The notes under the pieces were generated by a model that saw only the letters and a list, made by a program, of their open reading frames with translations, was not told the DNA's origin and did not search any database. Positions 1 to 8,384 of a stretch of 46,732 nucleotides of DNA are shown here, piece by piece (position 1 is the stretch's first letter; every line of letters begins with the position of its first letter). The stretch covers positions 1 through 46,732 of the forward strand of contig JAFTID010000001.1 in the NCBI GenBank assembly GCA_017457085.1. The letters are read 5' to 3'. The translations under genes and the position numbers were made by a program. The DNA comes from Phascolarctobacterium sp. (lineage in GTDB: Bacteria > Bacillota > Negativicutes > Acidaminococcales > Acidaminococcaceae).

Positions 1-165
1 GTTATCCACTACTTGCACCTTCAAATCTGCAAAGTGCTTAACCACCTTCACCTTGCCACAAAGTTTGATTCCTTTGCAGTAACCATTTCCTGCTAAACAA
101 ACAGAAGTGGTTGCAAACAAGCACGCTATCGTTAACAGACAGGTGAATACTTTAACAAATCTCAT
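1..165 (-). CDS. Secreted small protein, N-terminal part only
   Basis: The reading frame starts with ATG at 165 and runs off the window edge; 55 residues are visible. Residues 1 to about 26 look like a signal peptide: a basic start (MRFVKV), a hydrophobic stretch, and a small-residue region ending near CLAG. The mature part begins GNGYCKG and contains ADLKVQVVD, a pattern I associate with short DUF6150-type secreted proteins; that family call is tentative. Its start overlaps the stop of the upstream zinc-finger gene as ATGA, so it is translationally coupled and probably the last gene of the R-M operon visible here. Function unknown. Confidence 0.6.
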   Translation of the reverse strand, partial: MRFVKVFTCLLTIACLFATTSVCLAGNGYCKGIKLCGKVKVVKHFADLKVQVVDN

Positions 166-440
166 TTGCATACCCCTTCCTGCTCTGCCTTCCAAACCTT
201 ATATGCTTCTTTCATGCATATACCACAAGGTCTGTAGCCTGCTTTAATTGCTGTAGCTTCATCTGCAAAGAATACCCTATGCTTCACGTATTCACCCTTT
301 GCTATATGGCGTAACGCTGATGGACAATCCAGTCTCCCATAAATCTTGCGTTTCTTGTACCCACCCAAAGTACCTGGTTTCTCTGAAACGTAGATATTAC
401 CATTTTCATCCATTAATTTATAGGTCTTTGTATTATCCAT
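162..440 (-). CDS. Ada-type metal-binding domain protein
   Basis: A 92-residue protein whose centre matches the zinc-binding N-terminal domain of the Ada DNA-repair regulator: YGRLDCPSA, then HRVFFADEATAIKAGYRPC, then CGIC. Cys at DCPS and both Cys of CGIC are present; the position that is usually the second Cys of the first pair is Ala, so a fourth ligand would have to be another residue, possibly the Cys three residues from the C-terminus. There is no AraC or methyltransferase domain. It starts 8 nt after the hsdR stop, and its Shine-Dalgarno AGGTGA overlaps that stop, so it is co-transcribed with hsdMSR. Such small stand-alone Ada-like proteins are common next to R-M genes; the role is unknown, perhaps DNA binding or damage sensing. 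Confidence 0.7.
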   Translation of the reverse strand: MDNTKTYKLMDENGNIYVSEKPGTLGGYKKRKIYGRLDCPSALRHIAKGEYVKHRVFFADEATAIKAGYRPCGICMKEAYKVWKAEQEGVCK

Positions 441-448
441 AGCTTCAC

Positions 449-3400
449 CTACACCAAACCGAAGAACCTTTCGAAGAACCCTTTAAGTTTTTCGAGGATT
501 CCTTTTTTCTTTTCAGCACGATTAGCACCAGCTCCACCACCAAAGAGGGGTACAGGCGGCATAATCTTGTCGATATCAGTACCAGTAGTTTTAAGCATAC
601 CATCACGGAAAGCATTTTCAATGAACTTAGCAGTTTCTTCTGGTTTGAGTTTTTCGTCTTTGATAATGGTTTCAAGCTCTGCGTTCTTGCGTTCTGTAAC
701 GTAGGCTCTCCATTCATCAGTTACGTTGCCTGTATTAACACTGCTCACGAAGTTCATAATAAGCTCTTTCTTACTACGTAAGGACGGACTACCACCAATA
801 GCTTTTTCAATATCAACAAGGATTTCTTTATCCTTGCAGTTGCTCGCATGGAATTTTTCAACAAGCATCAAGATGTAGTCGATGTTAATCTCAACTTGCT
901 TGATAAGTTCCATTTCGAATACGAGGTCATCATTGATGTTAGCAACTTCGCCATCAGGATTAGGTTTAATATCTTCCCAAGTGTCGATGTAAACGCTTTG
1001 GTAGTCCTGCATATCACGGTCACTAAGCTTATCTACGTCAGCAAATTGGTCGAAGGATACGAGGATATTGTTCAATCTAAGCAGTTTACCAAACAGTTTT
1101 ACAAATTCACGCTTAGCTTCTTCACCAACAATGGGTACACCAAGAGGATAATTACCTTCCAGTTCTGCAAGAAGTTCAAGGTAACCTTTAATTCGCTTAC
1201 CATTTTCAGTATAACCGTTATAGTAAGCATCAAAGTTCTTCAAAAGTACGATGCCTTCAGCATCCTTATCGCCAAAAAGACTAATTGCATCGTTGGTGGC
1301 TTTTTCCAAATTACGGAAGCAAACGATGTTACCATAGGTCTTAACGCTATTTAAAATGCGGTTGGTACGAGAAAATGCTTGAATCAAACCGTGTTGACGA
1401 AGGTTCTTATCTACCCAAAGAGTATTCAATGTAGTAGCATCGAAGCCTGTTAAGAACATATCAACTACTATAAGCAAATCTACTTGGCGAGCCTTAACCC
1501 TTGCAGACAAGTCTTTGTAATAGTTTTGGAACTTGTCAGAAGAAGTATCGTAGTTGGTTTTGAAAGTAGCGTTATAATCAGCGATTACGCTTTCAAGAAA
1601 ATCTCTGGAAGGTTGATCCAATGCTTCGGTATCGAAACCTTCTTCAATAGTACCATCTTCATTCTCTGCTTCATTGGGGGCATAGCTGAATATAGTAGCA
1701 ATTACAAGGTCACGCTTGCGTTCTGCCAGTTGCTTTTTAAATTCATAATAATACTTTTTCGCCATAGGGATAGAGCTAACAGCAAAGATGGAGTTGAACC
1801 CTGCCAAGCGTTGTCCCTTCAAGGAATAGTAGCTTTGGCGTTTGGTCTTTTGGTCGAAGTGGTCTAAGGTGTACTTAACTACTTCTGCAATGCGTTCATA
1901 AGCTCCCAGAGCCTTTTCCCTGTCGATAGCACTTACTTCTTCATCCCTGATACCGTCTTTAGCCTTAACTGTATTGATGTAATCAATGCGGAACGGTAAT
2001 ACGTTTCTATCATTGATAGCATCTACAATAGTATAAGTGTGGAGCTTATCACCAAATGCTTGTTGCGTTGTACGCAGGTTAGGATTACCACTACTGGAAG
2101 CATTCGCGGCAAGAATAGGAGTACCTGTAAAGCCAAAGAGATGGTAGTTTCTAAAGTTCTTGGTGATGTTGGTATGCATTAAACCAAATTGGCTACGGTG
2201 GCATTCGTCAAAGATGATTACGACGTGCTTACCGTAAACAGGATGGTTTTTGTTTTTTGCGACGAAAATGTCCAGCTTTTGAATGGTGGTAATGATTATG
2301 CGAGCGTTATCATCTTCCAATTGCTTTTTCAAAACACTGGTACTGGTATTGCTGTTAGCAGCACCTTTTTCAAAACGGTCATATTCCTTCATGGTTTGGT
2401 AGTCAAGGTCTTTACGGTCAACAACGAAAAGCACTTTATCTACACTTTCCATTTTGGATGCTAGCTGTGCAGTTTTAAAAGAGGTCAAGGTTTTGCCGCT
2501 ACCAGTGGTATGCCAAATATAACCACCTGCTTCCAATTTGCCTGTTTGCTTGTAGTTTGTAGCTACGTTAATTCTGCTCAAAATGCGTTCAGTAGCTGCG
2601 ATTTGGTACGGTCGCATTACGAGGAGCAATTCTTCCGTGGTAAATACGCAGTACTTGGTGATTACGTTAAGAATAGTATGCTTCGCAAGGAAAGTACGTG
2701 TAAAGTCTACGAGGTCAGCGATAATTTTGTTTGTTCCATCTGCCCAAAAACTAGTGAACTCAAAGCTATTGCTGGTCTTTTTGCTTTTTTTACGGTTAGC
2801 TTCGCTCATTTCTTTTATGTGAGCATCACGAGTGGTATTGCTGTAATACTTGGTATTTGTACCATTACTGATGATGAAGATTTGCACGTATTCATACAAA
2901 CCACTTGCCGCCCAGAAGCTATCACGTTGGTAACGCTTAATTTGATTAAAGGCTTCACGGATTGCTACGCCACGACGTTTCAGTTCAACGTGAACTAAAG
3001 GCAAACCATTTACGAGAATGGTAACATCGTAGCGAGTATCGTGCTTACCCTTATCTTCAACGTATTGGTTGATTACCTGCAAGCGATTGTTATGAATGTT
3101 CTTCTTGTCCAGCAGGTAGATGTTTTTGCTTGTACCATCGTCACGAGTAAGTACTTGCACGTGGTCAGTTTGAATCTTGCGTGTCTTTTCTACAATGCCT
3201 TCGTTTTCGTTGGCAATAGAGAATTTAAAGAAACGTTCCCATTCCTTGTCACTAAAGGTGTAATCATTGAGAAGCTCCAACTGTTTACGCAAGTTTGCCA
3301 CGAGAGAAGCTTCATCGTGAATAGTGATGTAATTATAACCTTGGGTAGTAAGCAAGCGAATAAACTCTTTTTCTAACTCTGCTTCACTTTGGTAAGCTTC

Positions 3401-3487
3401 AGAACGAATCTTTTTACTATATTCTTCTGTATATTCTGCTACTACTGTGCTTTCAGGCATAGCAGCAACGATGTTGTAGGTAGTCAT
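449..3487 (-). CDS. hsdR: Type I restriction enzyme, R (translocase/nuclease) subunit
   Basis: A full-length 1012-residue HsdR. An N-terminal PD-(D/E)XK nuclease is visible as D154, E168-L-K170 and the following QIKRY (the QxxxY motif). The SF2 helicase motor has Walker A HTTGSGKT (Lys332), DECH at 427-430, FGFTGTP, and later a QAFSRTNR-type motif VI. With HsdM and HsdS it forms the R2M2S complex that recognises unmodified bipartite sites, translocates DNA with ATP and cleaves at a distance. The start ATG overlaps the hsdS stop (ATGA). No frameshift or lost motif is seen, so the enzyme should be active. It is cargo of the element and could defend the host, or the element itself, against phage and plasmids. 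Confidence 0.95.
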   Translation of the reverse strand: MTTYNIVAAMPESTVVAEYTEEYSKKIRSEAYQSEAELEKEFIRLLTTQGYNYITIHDEASLVANLRKQLELLNDYTFSDKEWERFFKFSIANENEGIVEKTRKIQTDHVQVLTRDDGTSKNIYLLDKKNIHNNRLQVINQYVEDKGKHDTRYDVTILVNGLPLVHVELKRRGVAIREAFNQIKRYQRDSFWAASGLYEYVQIFIISNGTNTKYYSNTTRDAHIKEMSEANRKKSKKTSNSFEFTSFWADGTNKIIADLVDFTRTFLAKHTILNVITKYCVFTTEELLLVMRPYQIAATERILSRINVATNYKQTGKLEAGGYIWHTTGSGKTLTSFKTAQLASKMESVDKVLFVVDRKDLDYQTMKEYDRFEKGAANSNTSTSVLKKQLEDDNARIIITTIQKLDIFVAKNKNHPVYGKHVVIIFDECHRSQFGLMHTNITKNFRNYHLFGFTGTPILAANASSSGNPNLRTTQQAFGDKLHTYTIVDAINDRNVLPFRIDYINTVKAKDGIRDEEVSAIDREKALGAYERIAEVVKYTLDHFDQKTKRQSYYSLKGQRLAGFNSIFAVSSIPMAKKYYYEFKKQLAERKRDLVIATIFSYAPNEAENEDGTIEEGFDTEALDQPSRDFLESVIADYNATFKTNYDTSSDKFQNYYKDLSARVKARQVDLLIVVDMFLTGFDATTLNTLWVDKNLRQHGLIQAFSRTNRILNSVKTYGNIVCFRNLEKATNDAISLFGDKDAEGIVLLKNFDAYYNGYTENGKRIKGYLELLAELEGNYPLGVPIVGEEAKREFVKLFGKLLRLNNILVSFDQFADVDKLSDRDMQDYQSVYIDTWEDIKPNPDGEVANINDDLVFEMELIKQVEINIDYILMLVEKFHASNCKDKEILVDIEKAIGGSPSLRSKKELIMNFVSSVNTGNVTDEWRAYVTERKNAELETIIKDEKLKPEETAKFIENAFRDGMLKTTGTDIDKIMPPVPLFGGGAGANRAEKKKGILEKLKGFFERFFGLV

Positions 3488-4728
3488 GCTTCTTTCTCCT
3501 TAAAGGTAAGCAGTTTGTCCCTGTAATATTCGTACTGTTTCTTGCGTGCTTCAATTTCTGCAGGCAAACCTTCGCTAATATCGTTGCACAGTTTGTCGAA
3601 GCGGTCGAGGATGTCAACGATGCGTTGTTGTTCTTCGAGAGTAGGAACTGGTACTTCAAATTTCTTCATTGCAGAAGCAAGTATATGTTTCACTGTACCA
3701 CCAGTTGTAATCGCTTTAAGCTTTTTCTTCCCTTGCTTTGATTGCAAATAATATGCAATGTATTGAGAAAGACATTCCCCACCATTACTTAATACTATGA
3801 GTGCATGACAATTCGCTCCTGCATATTTCTCACCTACTACTGCACATTCTCCAACATGACCAGATTGTACCATAAGGATATCGTCAGCTTTCAATTCGGT
3901 TTTAATATGTTTCTGGTGAAAAGCTCTAGTAACATACTCCACGTCATTATCAGATATAACACCATTATGTATATTAGTGCCTTTCAGATACCTTACTCCA
4001 TTATCAGCATCAGTAAAATAAGGTGTAACTGTCCCAACAAAGCCATTTCTTATAGAAGGGAACAACTCTCCCAACTTCATCCAACGCACCCCGTCTTGGG
4101 CATTGTCTTCATCGAAGCTTAGAAGTGATTCTCGATAGTATTCATACTGCTTTTGACGTGCCTTTAGCTCCGCTGTAAGCTCCGCTGTAAGCGATGTCAT
4201 ATTGTCAAGGATGCGTACAATCTCTTCTTGAACGGGAAGTGGGGGAAGAGGGATGGCAAATTTGGAAAATTCTTCCTTCGTAATAGTTTTTAGTGTACTA
4301 CCACGTGCGTACTGTTTTTCATAATTAAATTTAGCTGCTAACTGGTATGCAAAATACCTTGTGTTGATTTCGCACAAGAAGTTTGTAAATATCCCAATTG
4401 TTCTATCAACATAACTATCGTATTGGGTAATAGCTACTCTACCGATAGTTCCTTGTAAAGATACCAAGACTGTACCTTTAGGTACGAAAACACTTTTAGG
4501 TTGTGCTTTTATAGAAATCGTCTGCTTTGTAGTATCAGCTAAGTTAAACTCATCATCTTTCATATCTGCTACTTGAACAAATGGCTTTTCACCCTCTCCA
4601 CCATACCATTCACTGTTGCCGTATGGTTGAGGAAATGAACCACGCCTATAATTAGCAATTTCTTCTAAAGTTTTATACTCCACCCCATCAGGGCAAAGCT
4701 TGTTAATCAATTCTTCAGGCTTACTCAT
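3484..4728 (-). CDS. hsdS: Type I restriction enzyme, S (specificity) subunit
   Basis: A 414-residue specificity subunit with the usual two target-recognition domains (roughly residues 10-170 and 205-370). Each is followed by a conserved helical spacer: the first ends with LPPLPVQEEIVRILD and KQYEYYRESLL, the second with VPTLEEQQRIVDILDRFD and KQYEYYRDKLL. I place the start at 4728 (MSKPEELINKLCPDG), because AAGGAG lies at the right distance and this is the standard HsdS N-terminus; a longer frame extends to 4755 without that support. The first 8 nt overlap the end of hsdM. The two domains differ in sequence, as expected for an asymmetric bipartite target. The target sequence cannot be read from this alone. 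Confidence 0.93.
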   Translation of the reverse strand: MSKPEELINKLCPDGVEYKTLEEIANYRRGSFPQPYGNSEWYGGEGEKPFVQVADMKDDEFNLADTTKQTISIKAQPKSVFVPKGTVLVSLQGTIGRVAITQYDSYVDRTIGIFTNFLCEINTRYFAYQLAAKFNYEKQYARGSTLKTITKEEFSKFAIPLPPLPVQEEIVRILDNMTSLTAELTAELKARQKQYEYYRESLLSFDEDNAQDGVRWMKLGELFPSIRNGFVGTVTPYFTDADNGVRYLKGTNIHNGVISDNDVEYVTRAFHQKHIKTELKADDILMVQSGHVGECAVVGEKYAGANCHALIVLSNGGECLSQYIAYYLQSKQGKKKLKAITTGGTVKHILASAMKKFEVPVPTLEEQQRIVDILDRFDKLCNDISEGLPAEIEARKKQYEYYRDKLLTFKEKEA

Positions 4729-6301
4729 TACTGCCATCTCCTTCGATTTCAGCAATAATCTTGTCTATTTCAGCACGCAAAACTTCTTCCCGTGCTACGA
4801 TTTCCCTAATTTGCTCGTTCAGCGCCTTAATATCCACTACTTCACGAGTATCTTCCTGCTCAACGTAAGTTCTTACGCTAAGGTTGTAGTTATGTGCTTC
4901 TACTTCGCCATTGGGTACTAAACGACAAACATATTCTTTATTGGTGCGTTCAGTATAGCTTGCGAGAATGTTAGTGATATTATCTTCGGTAAGTTTGTTG
5001 TCTTTCCCAACTTTTATAAATTCTTTTGTAGCATCAATGAATAGGGTGTTGTTATCTGTCTTGGATTTCTTAAGCACCATAATGCAAGTTGCGATGGAAG
5101 TACCGAAGAAAAGATTATCGGGAAGTTGAATTACGCAGTCAACAAAGTTGTTGTCGATAAGGTACTTACGAATTTTTTGTTCTGCCCCAACACGATACAT
5201 AATGCCTGGGAAGCAAACGATAGCTGCAGTGCCTTCGGTAGCAAGACAATGTAAGCTGTGCATAATGAAAGCATAATCAGAATATTTAACAGGTGCTAAA
5301 ACGCCCGCTGGTGAATAGCGTGGGTCATTTATAAGTAAAGGATTATTTTTACCATCCCAGTCATTAGAATATGGTGGATTAGAAACGATTACTTCAAAGG
5401 GTTCATCATCCAAATGTTGGGGGTCTGTTAATGTATTACCACGAGCAATATCGAATTTATCATAGTCGATATCATGCAAGAACATATTAATTCTACACAA
5501 ATTATAAGTAGTAAGGTTAAGTTCTTGCCCATAGAAGCCTTGGGATACTGCATCCTTCCCCAAAACTTTTGCAGCTTTGAGAAGCAAAGAACCAGAACCA
5601 CAAGCTGGATCATATACCTTATTAACTTCTGTCTTGCCAACAACAGCGATACGTGTTAAGAGTTCGCTTACCTCTTGAGGGGTGAAGTATTCACCGCCGC
5701 TTTTACCTGCATTCGAAGCATACATACCCATCAAAAATTCGTAAGCATCACCAAAAGCATCTATAGTATTATCTCTGAAATTGCCTAACTTCATTTTGGC
5801 AATACCTTCCAATAATGATACTAACTTTTTATTGTTTTCTTCAACAGTGTTACCAAGCTTTTTACTATTTAAATCAATATCGTCAAACAAGCCTTTGAAG
5901 TCGTCTTCGCTGGCGGCACCTTGTGCAGAAGCTTCAATACTGTTAAAGATGCGTTCCAAAGTTTCGTTAAGGTTTTCATCATCACGAGCTTTAGCAAGCA
6001 CATTGCAGAACAGTTCGCTAGGAAGAATAAAGAAGCCTTTGGCATTAACCAAGTATTCCCTTGCTTCTTCTGCTTCCTCATCAGGAAGGTTAGCGTAATC
6101 AAAACCTTCAACACCTGCTTCAAGTTGCAGGTTATTTACGTAGTTAGCAATGTTTTCAGAAATGTAGCGGTAAAAGAGCATACCAAGCACGTATTGCTTA
6201 AAATCCCAACCATCTACGCTACCACGAAGGTCGTTTGCTATATTCCAAATCGCACGGTGAAGCTCCGCACGTTCTTGTTCTTTAATATTATCAGCCATCA
6301 T
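4721..6301 (-). CDS. hsdM: Type I restriction enzyme, M (methyltransferase) subunit
   Basis: A 526-residue N6-adenine DNA methyltransferase. It has the HsdM N-terminal helical domain, then the AdoMet motif DPACGSGSLL (Asp231) and the catalytic NPPY (308-311). The C-terminal region is predicted helical and would contact HsdS. The start ATG at 6301 follows AAGGAGCTGTA; the next codon is also ATG. It is first in the hsdM-hsdS-hsdR operon, with overlapping junctions throughout. It methylates the two half-sites set by HsdS and so protects host DNA from HsdR. Confidence 0.95.
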   Translation of the reverse strand: MMADNIKEQERAELHRAIWNIANDLRGSVDGWDFKQYVLGMLFYRYISENIANYVNNLQLEAGVEGFDYANLPDEEAEEAREYLVNAKGFFILPSELFCNVLAKARDDENLNETLERIFNSIEASAQGAASEDDFKGLFDDIDLNSKKLGNTVEENNKKLVSLLEGIAKMKLGNFRDNTIDAFGDAYEFLMGMYASNAGKSGGEYFTPQEVSELLTRIAVVGKTEVNKVYDPACGSGSLLLKAAKVLGKDAVSQGFYGQELNLTTYNLCRINMFLHDIDYDKFDIARGNTLTDPQHLDDEPFEVIVSNPPYSNDWDGKNNPLLINDPRYSPAGVLAPVKYSDYAFIMHSLHCLATEGTAAIVCFPGIMYRVGAEQKIRKYLIDNNFVDCVIQLPDNLFFGTSIATCIMVLKKSKTDNNTLFIDATKEFIKVGKDNKLTEDNITNILASYTERTNKEYVCRLVPNGEVEAHNYNLSVRTYVEQEDTREVVDIKALNEQIREIVAREEVLRAEIDKIIAEIEGDGSNE

Positions 6302-6375
6302 TACAGCTCCTTTGCAAAAGTACTATTAACTTTTCTTATTTCTACGGTGTTACGTAAAAGTCCTGCGTATAAGGT

Positions 6376-6579
6376 TTACAAGCCAAACTTTGCGAAAAGA
6401 GCAACTTTTTCTGGATCCGGCTCATATTTGTATCCATTTGCACATTCTTCTCTGGAATTCAATGGTCTATCATAAATGGTATTGGGGATCCCTTCTGGAA
6501 ACGCTTTGCAGGTAGGAATATATCCCTTCAGCTCTGTCTGATGTTTGCATTTGTCGCAGCTGTAACCAACAATAATCAC
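6376..6579 (-). CDS. Small Cys-rich protein, probable metal-binding
   Basis: About 67 residues from a GTG start at 6579. I prefer this start because GGAGG lies 8 nt upstream, whereas the in-frame ATG at 6594 overlaps that GGAGG and has no Shine-Dalgarno of its own. Visible pattern: CDKC near the N-terminus, then CKAFPEGIPNTI and a later Cys, resembling a widespread uncharacterised family with a CxxC and a FPxGIP core. It probably binds zinc or an Fe-S cluster. It lies upstream of hsdM on the same strand with a 74 nt gap, and divergent from the Y-family polymerase gene. Function unknown. Confidence 0.6.
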   Translation of the reverse strand: MIIVGYSCDKCKHQTELKGYIPTCKAFPEGIPNTIYDRPLNSREECANGYKYEPDPEKVALFAKFGL

Positions 6580-6666
6580 GTTTAAAACCTCCATTCTAAC
6601 TTTATTATGATTATAGAATGTAATAGTGTCAAATATTGACCTTATTATATTTTTCTCCGTGTTCGC

Positions 6667-6695
6667 TTGATAAAATTAGTATTTCACGCTATACT
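6667..6695 (+). promoter_or_regulatory. Sigma-70 promoter of the Y-family polymerase gene, with SOS-like half site
   Basis: TTGATA at 6667-6672 and TATACT at 6690-6695 are separated by 17 nt, a near-consensus housekeeping promoter. Just downstream, 6701-6714 reads CGAACATATTTTTG. It matches the left half of the Firmicute LexA box (CGAAC-N4-GTTCG) and differs at two positions of the right half. SOS control would suit a translesion polymerase but is inferred. Confidence 0.6.
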
Positions 6696-6746
6696 TTTAT
6701 CGAACATATTTTTGTTGTTGTATTGAATTTGCGAAAGCGTGATTTT

Positions 6747-7988
6747 ATGAGAACTATCTTACACATTGATATGAATAACTTTTATGCCTCTGTAGAGTGC
6801 CTATATCGTCCCGAAATCCGACACCTACCAGTAGCAGTTGCCGGAGACCCTACAAATAGGCATGGCATTATTCTTGCCAAGAATATGTTAGCGAAGAAAT
6901 TAGGCGTTAAAACTGGTGAAGCTATATGGGAAGCAAAGCTCAAAGCACCTGACCTCATTACAGTTCCACCTGATTTTCGCAAGTACCTAAAGTTTTCTCG
7001 CCTTGCTCGCCAAATACTATATGATTATACAGACCAGATTGAGCCTTTTGGTATTGACGAGAACTGGATAGACGTTACTGCTTCCACTATGCTTTGTGGA
7101 GACGGTTCTGCCATAGCCAATTCTATAAGGTTAAGGATTAAGCAAGAACTAGGCATAACCGCAAGCATCGGAGTATCTTTCAACAAAATCTTTGCCAAAC
7201 TCGGTTCAGATATGAAAAAGCCTGATGCCGTAACCATAATACCTTACGATAAATTTAAGGATATAGTTTGGCAACTACCTGTATCAGAACTATTATATGT
7301 AGGAAAATCAACGCAAAGGAAGCTTAATGCCAGAGGAGTGCTTACTATTGGTGACTTAGCTAACTATCCTGTTGAACACCTTGTAAGCTGTCTTGGAAAG
7401 TGGGGAGAAATCCTTTCACTGTTTGCTAACGGAAAGGATACTGCTCCAGTTCGTAAGCTAAACGAAGCTAGTGCTGTTAAAAGCATAGGCAATGGTACTA
7501 CCTGTCCAAGAGATTTGCTCGACAACCAAGATGTTATGCTTGTATTTACTGTTCTTTCTGAATCGGTAGCAGCAAGGCTTCGTGATTATGGCTTAAAATG
7601 CACAGGAGTACAAATATACCTAAGAGATAATAATCTATCCTCCATCACCAGGCAGAAAAAGCTAAATAAGCCTACATATCTAAGTACTGACATCTTGGAT
7701 GCTGCTATGGAACTATTGATAGCTAATTATAATTGGCTCCATCCTCTTCGTTCTGTCGGTGTAAGGGCTATAGACCTTGTGACAGAAAATAACTTTATGG
7801 AGCTATCGTTGTTTGATGACAACGATAAAATAATCCAACAAGAAAACCTTGCTCATACCATTGATGCTTTGAGAAGCAGGTTTGGACATGACTCTATCAT
7901 CAGAGCCTCATACCTACTGGATTCTACCTTAACAGGCTTCAACCCCAAGGAAGACCATACCATACACCCTGTTTCTTATTTCCGTTAG
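6747..7988 (+). CDS. Y-family translesion DNA polymerase (DinB/UmuC type)
   Basis: 413 residues from the ATG at 6747 (MRTILHIDMNNFYASVE); upstream in-frame sequence looks non-coding and contains the promoter. Palm residues Asp8 and the Asp104-Glu105 pair (PFGIDENWID) are the metal ligands of Y-family polymerases. The helix-hairpin-helix region (VGKSTQRKLNARGVLTIGDL) and the little-finger domain follow. Length fits the family. Such polymerases copy damaged DNA with low fidelity; the UvrX/YqjW-like branch is frequent on Firmicute mobile elements. It is followed 12 nt later by a small partner gene. Being next to an element-borne family B replicase raises the possibility that the element brings its own lesion-bypass enzyme. 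Confidence 0.9.
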   Translation: MRTILHIDMNNFYASVECLYRPEIRHLPVAVAGDPTNRHGIILAKNMLAKKLGVKTGEAIWEAKLKAPDLITVPPDFRKYLKFSRLARQILYDYTDQIEPFGIDENWIDVTASTMLCGDGSAIANSIRLRIKQELGITASIGVSFNKIFAKLGSDMKKPDAVTIIPYDKFKDIVWQLPVSELLYVGKSTQRKLNARGVLTIGDLANYPVEHLVSCLGKWGEILSLFANGKDTAPVRKLNEASAVKSIGNGTTCPRDLLDNQDVMLVFTVLSESVAARLRDYGLKCTGVQIYLRDNNLSSITRQKKLNKPTYLSTDILDAAMELLIANYNWLHPLRSVGVRAIDLVTENNFMELSLFDDNDKIIQQENLAHTIDALRSRFGHDSIIRASYLLDSTLTGFNPKEDHTIHPVSYFR

Positions 7989-8000
7989 GAGCTGATAATA

Positions 8001-8234
8001 ATGCCAAGAATAGAATTGCATATCTTTGTAGAACATCTTCCTGATGGTCAAGCCATCCCCAAAGCCATAATATGGGACGATGGAAGGGAATTTACCATCG
8101 ACAAAATATTAGATAAACGAAAAGCAGCTGCTCTTAAATGCGGTGGTATTGGTACCCGTTACATCTGCAGAATACGCAACAAGGAAGTAGCTATTTTTGA
8201 AGAAGAAGGACTTTGGTTCATTGAACGAAGCTAA
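8001..8234 (+). CDS. Small conserved partner of the Y-family polymerase
   Basis: A 77-residue protein, 12 nt after the polymerase stop, with AGGAG overlapping that stop, so it is translationally coupled. Visible pattern: IIWDDGREFTID, then KAAALKCGGIGTRYICRI and a C-terminal WFIE. Small proteins of this look commonly follow DinB-like polymerase genes in Firmicutes; no biochemical role is known to me. The beta-rich pattern and conserved GGxGxRY could be a nucleic-acid or protein contact surface. It is closed by a terminator at 8349. Confidence 0.65.
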   Translation: MPRIELHIFVEHLPDGQAIPKAIIWDDGREFTIDKILDKRKAAALKCGGIGTRYICRIRNKEVAIFEEEGLWFIERS

Positions 8235-8348
8235 GCACCATATCGTCATAAGTAATCCTCTCACACAAATCATAATTTAAGACAGGCTGAGATATTCGGA
8301 CATATTAATGAAGGAAAAAGTGCTGATTGAGGTGTTACAGTAATTAGA

Positions 8349-8384
8349 CCTCCAATCCTTATAAAATGGATTGGAGGTTTTTTT
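8349..8384 (+). terminator. Rho-independent terminator after the polymerase pair
   Basis: A perfect 10-bp stem, CCTCCAATCC with GGATTGGAGG, and a 9-nt loop, followed by seven T. It closes the dinB-like operon and insulates the repeat region that follows. Confidence 0.9.

Noticed and set aside
848..3376. Plus-strand frames inside hsdR
   Set aside because: They are antisense shadows of a gene with complete motifs; no ribosome binding sites or domains.
1..8000. A left attachment site of the element inside the window
   Set aside because: I looked for a second copy of the tRNA-Arg 3' sequence (CCCAGATTCGAAC on the plus strand) and found none.
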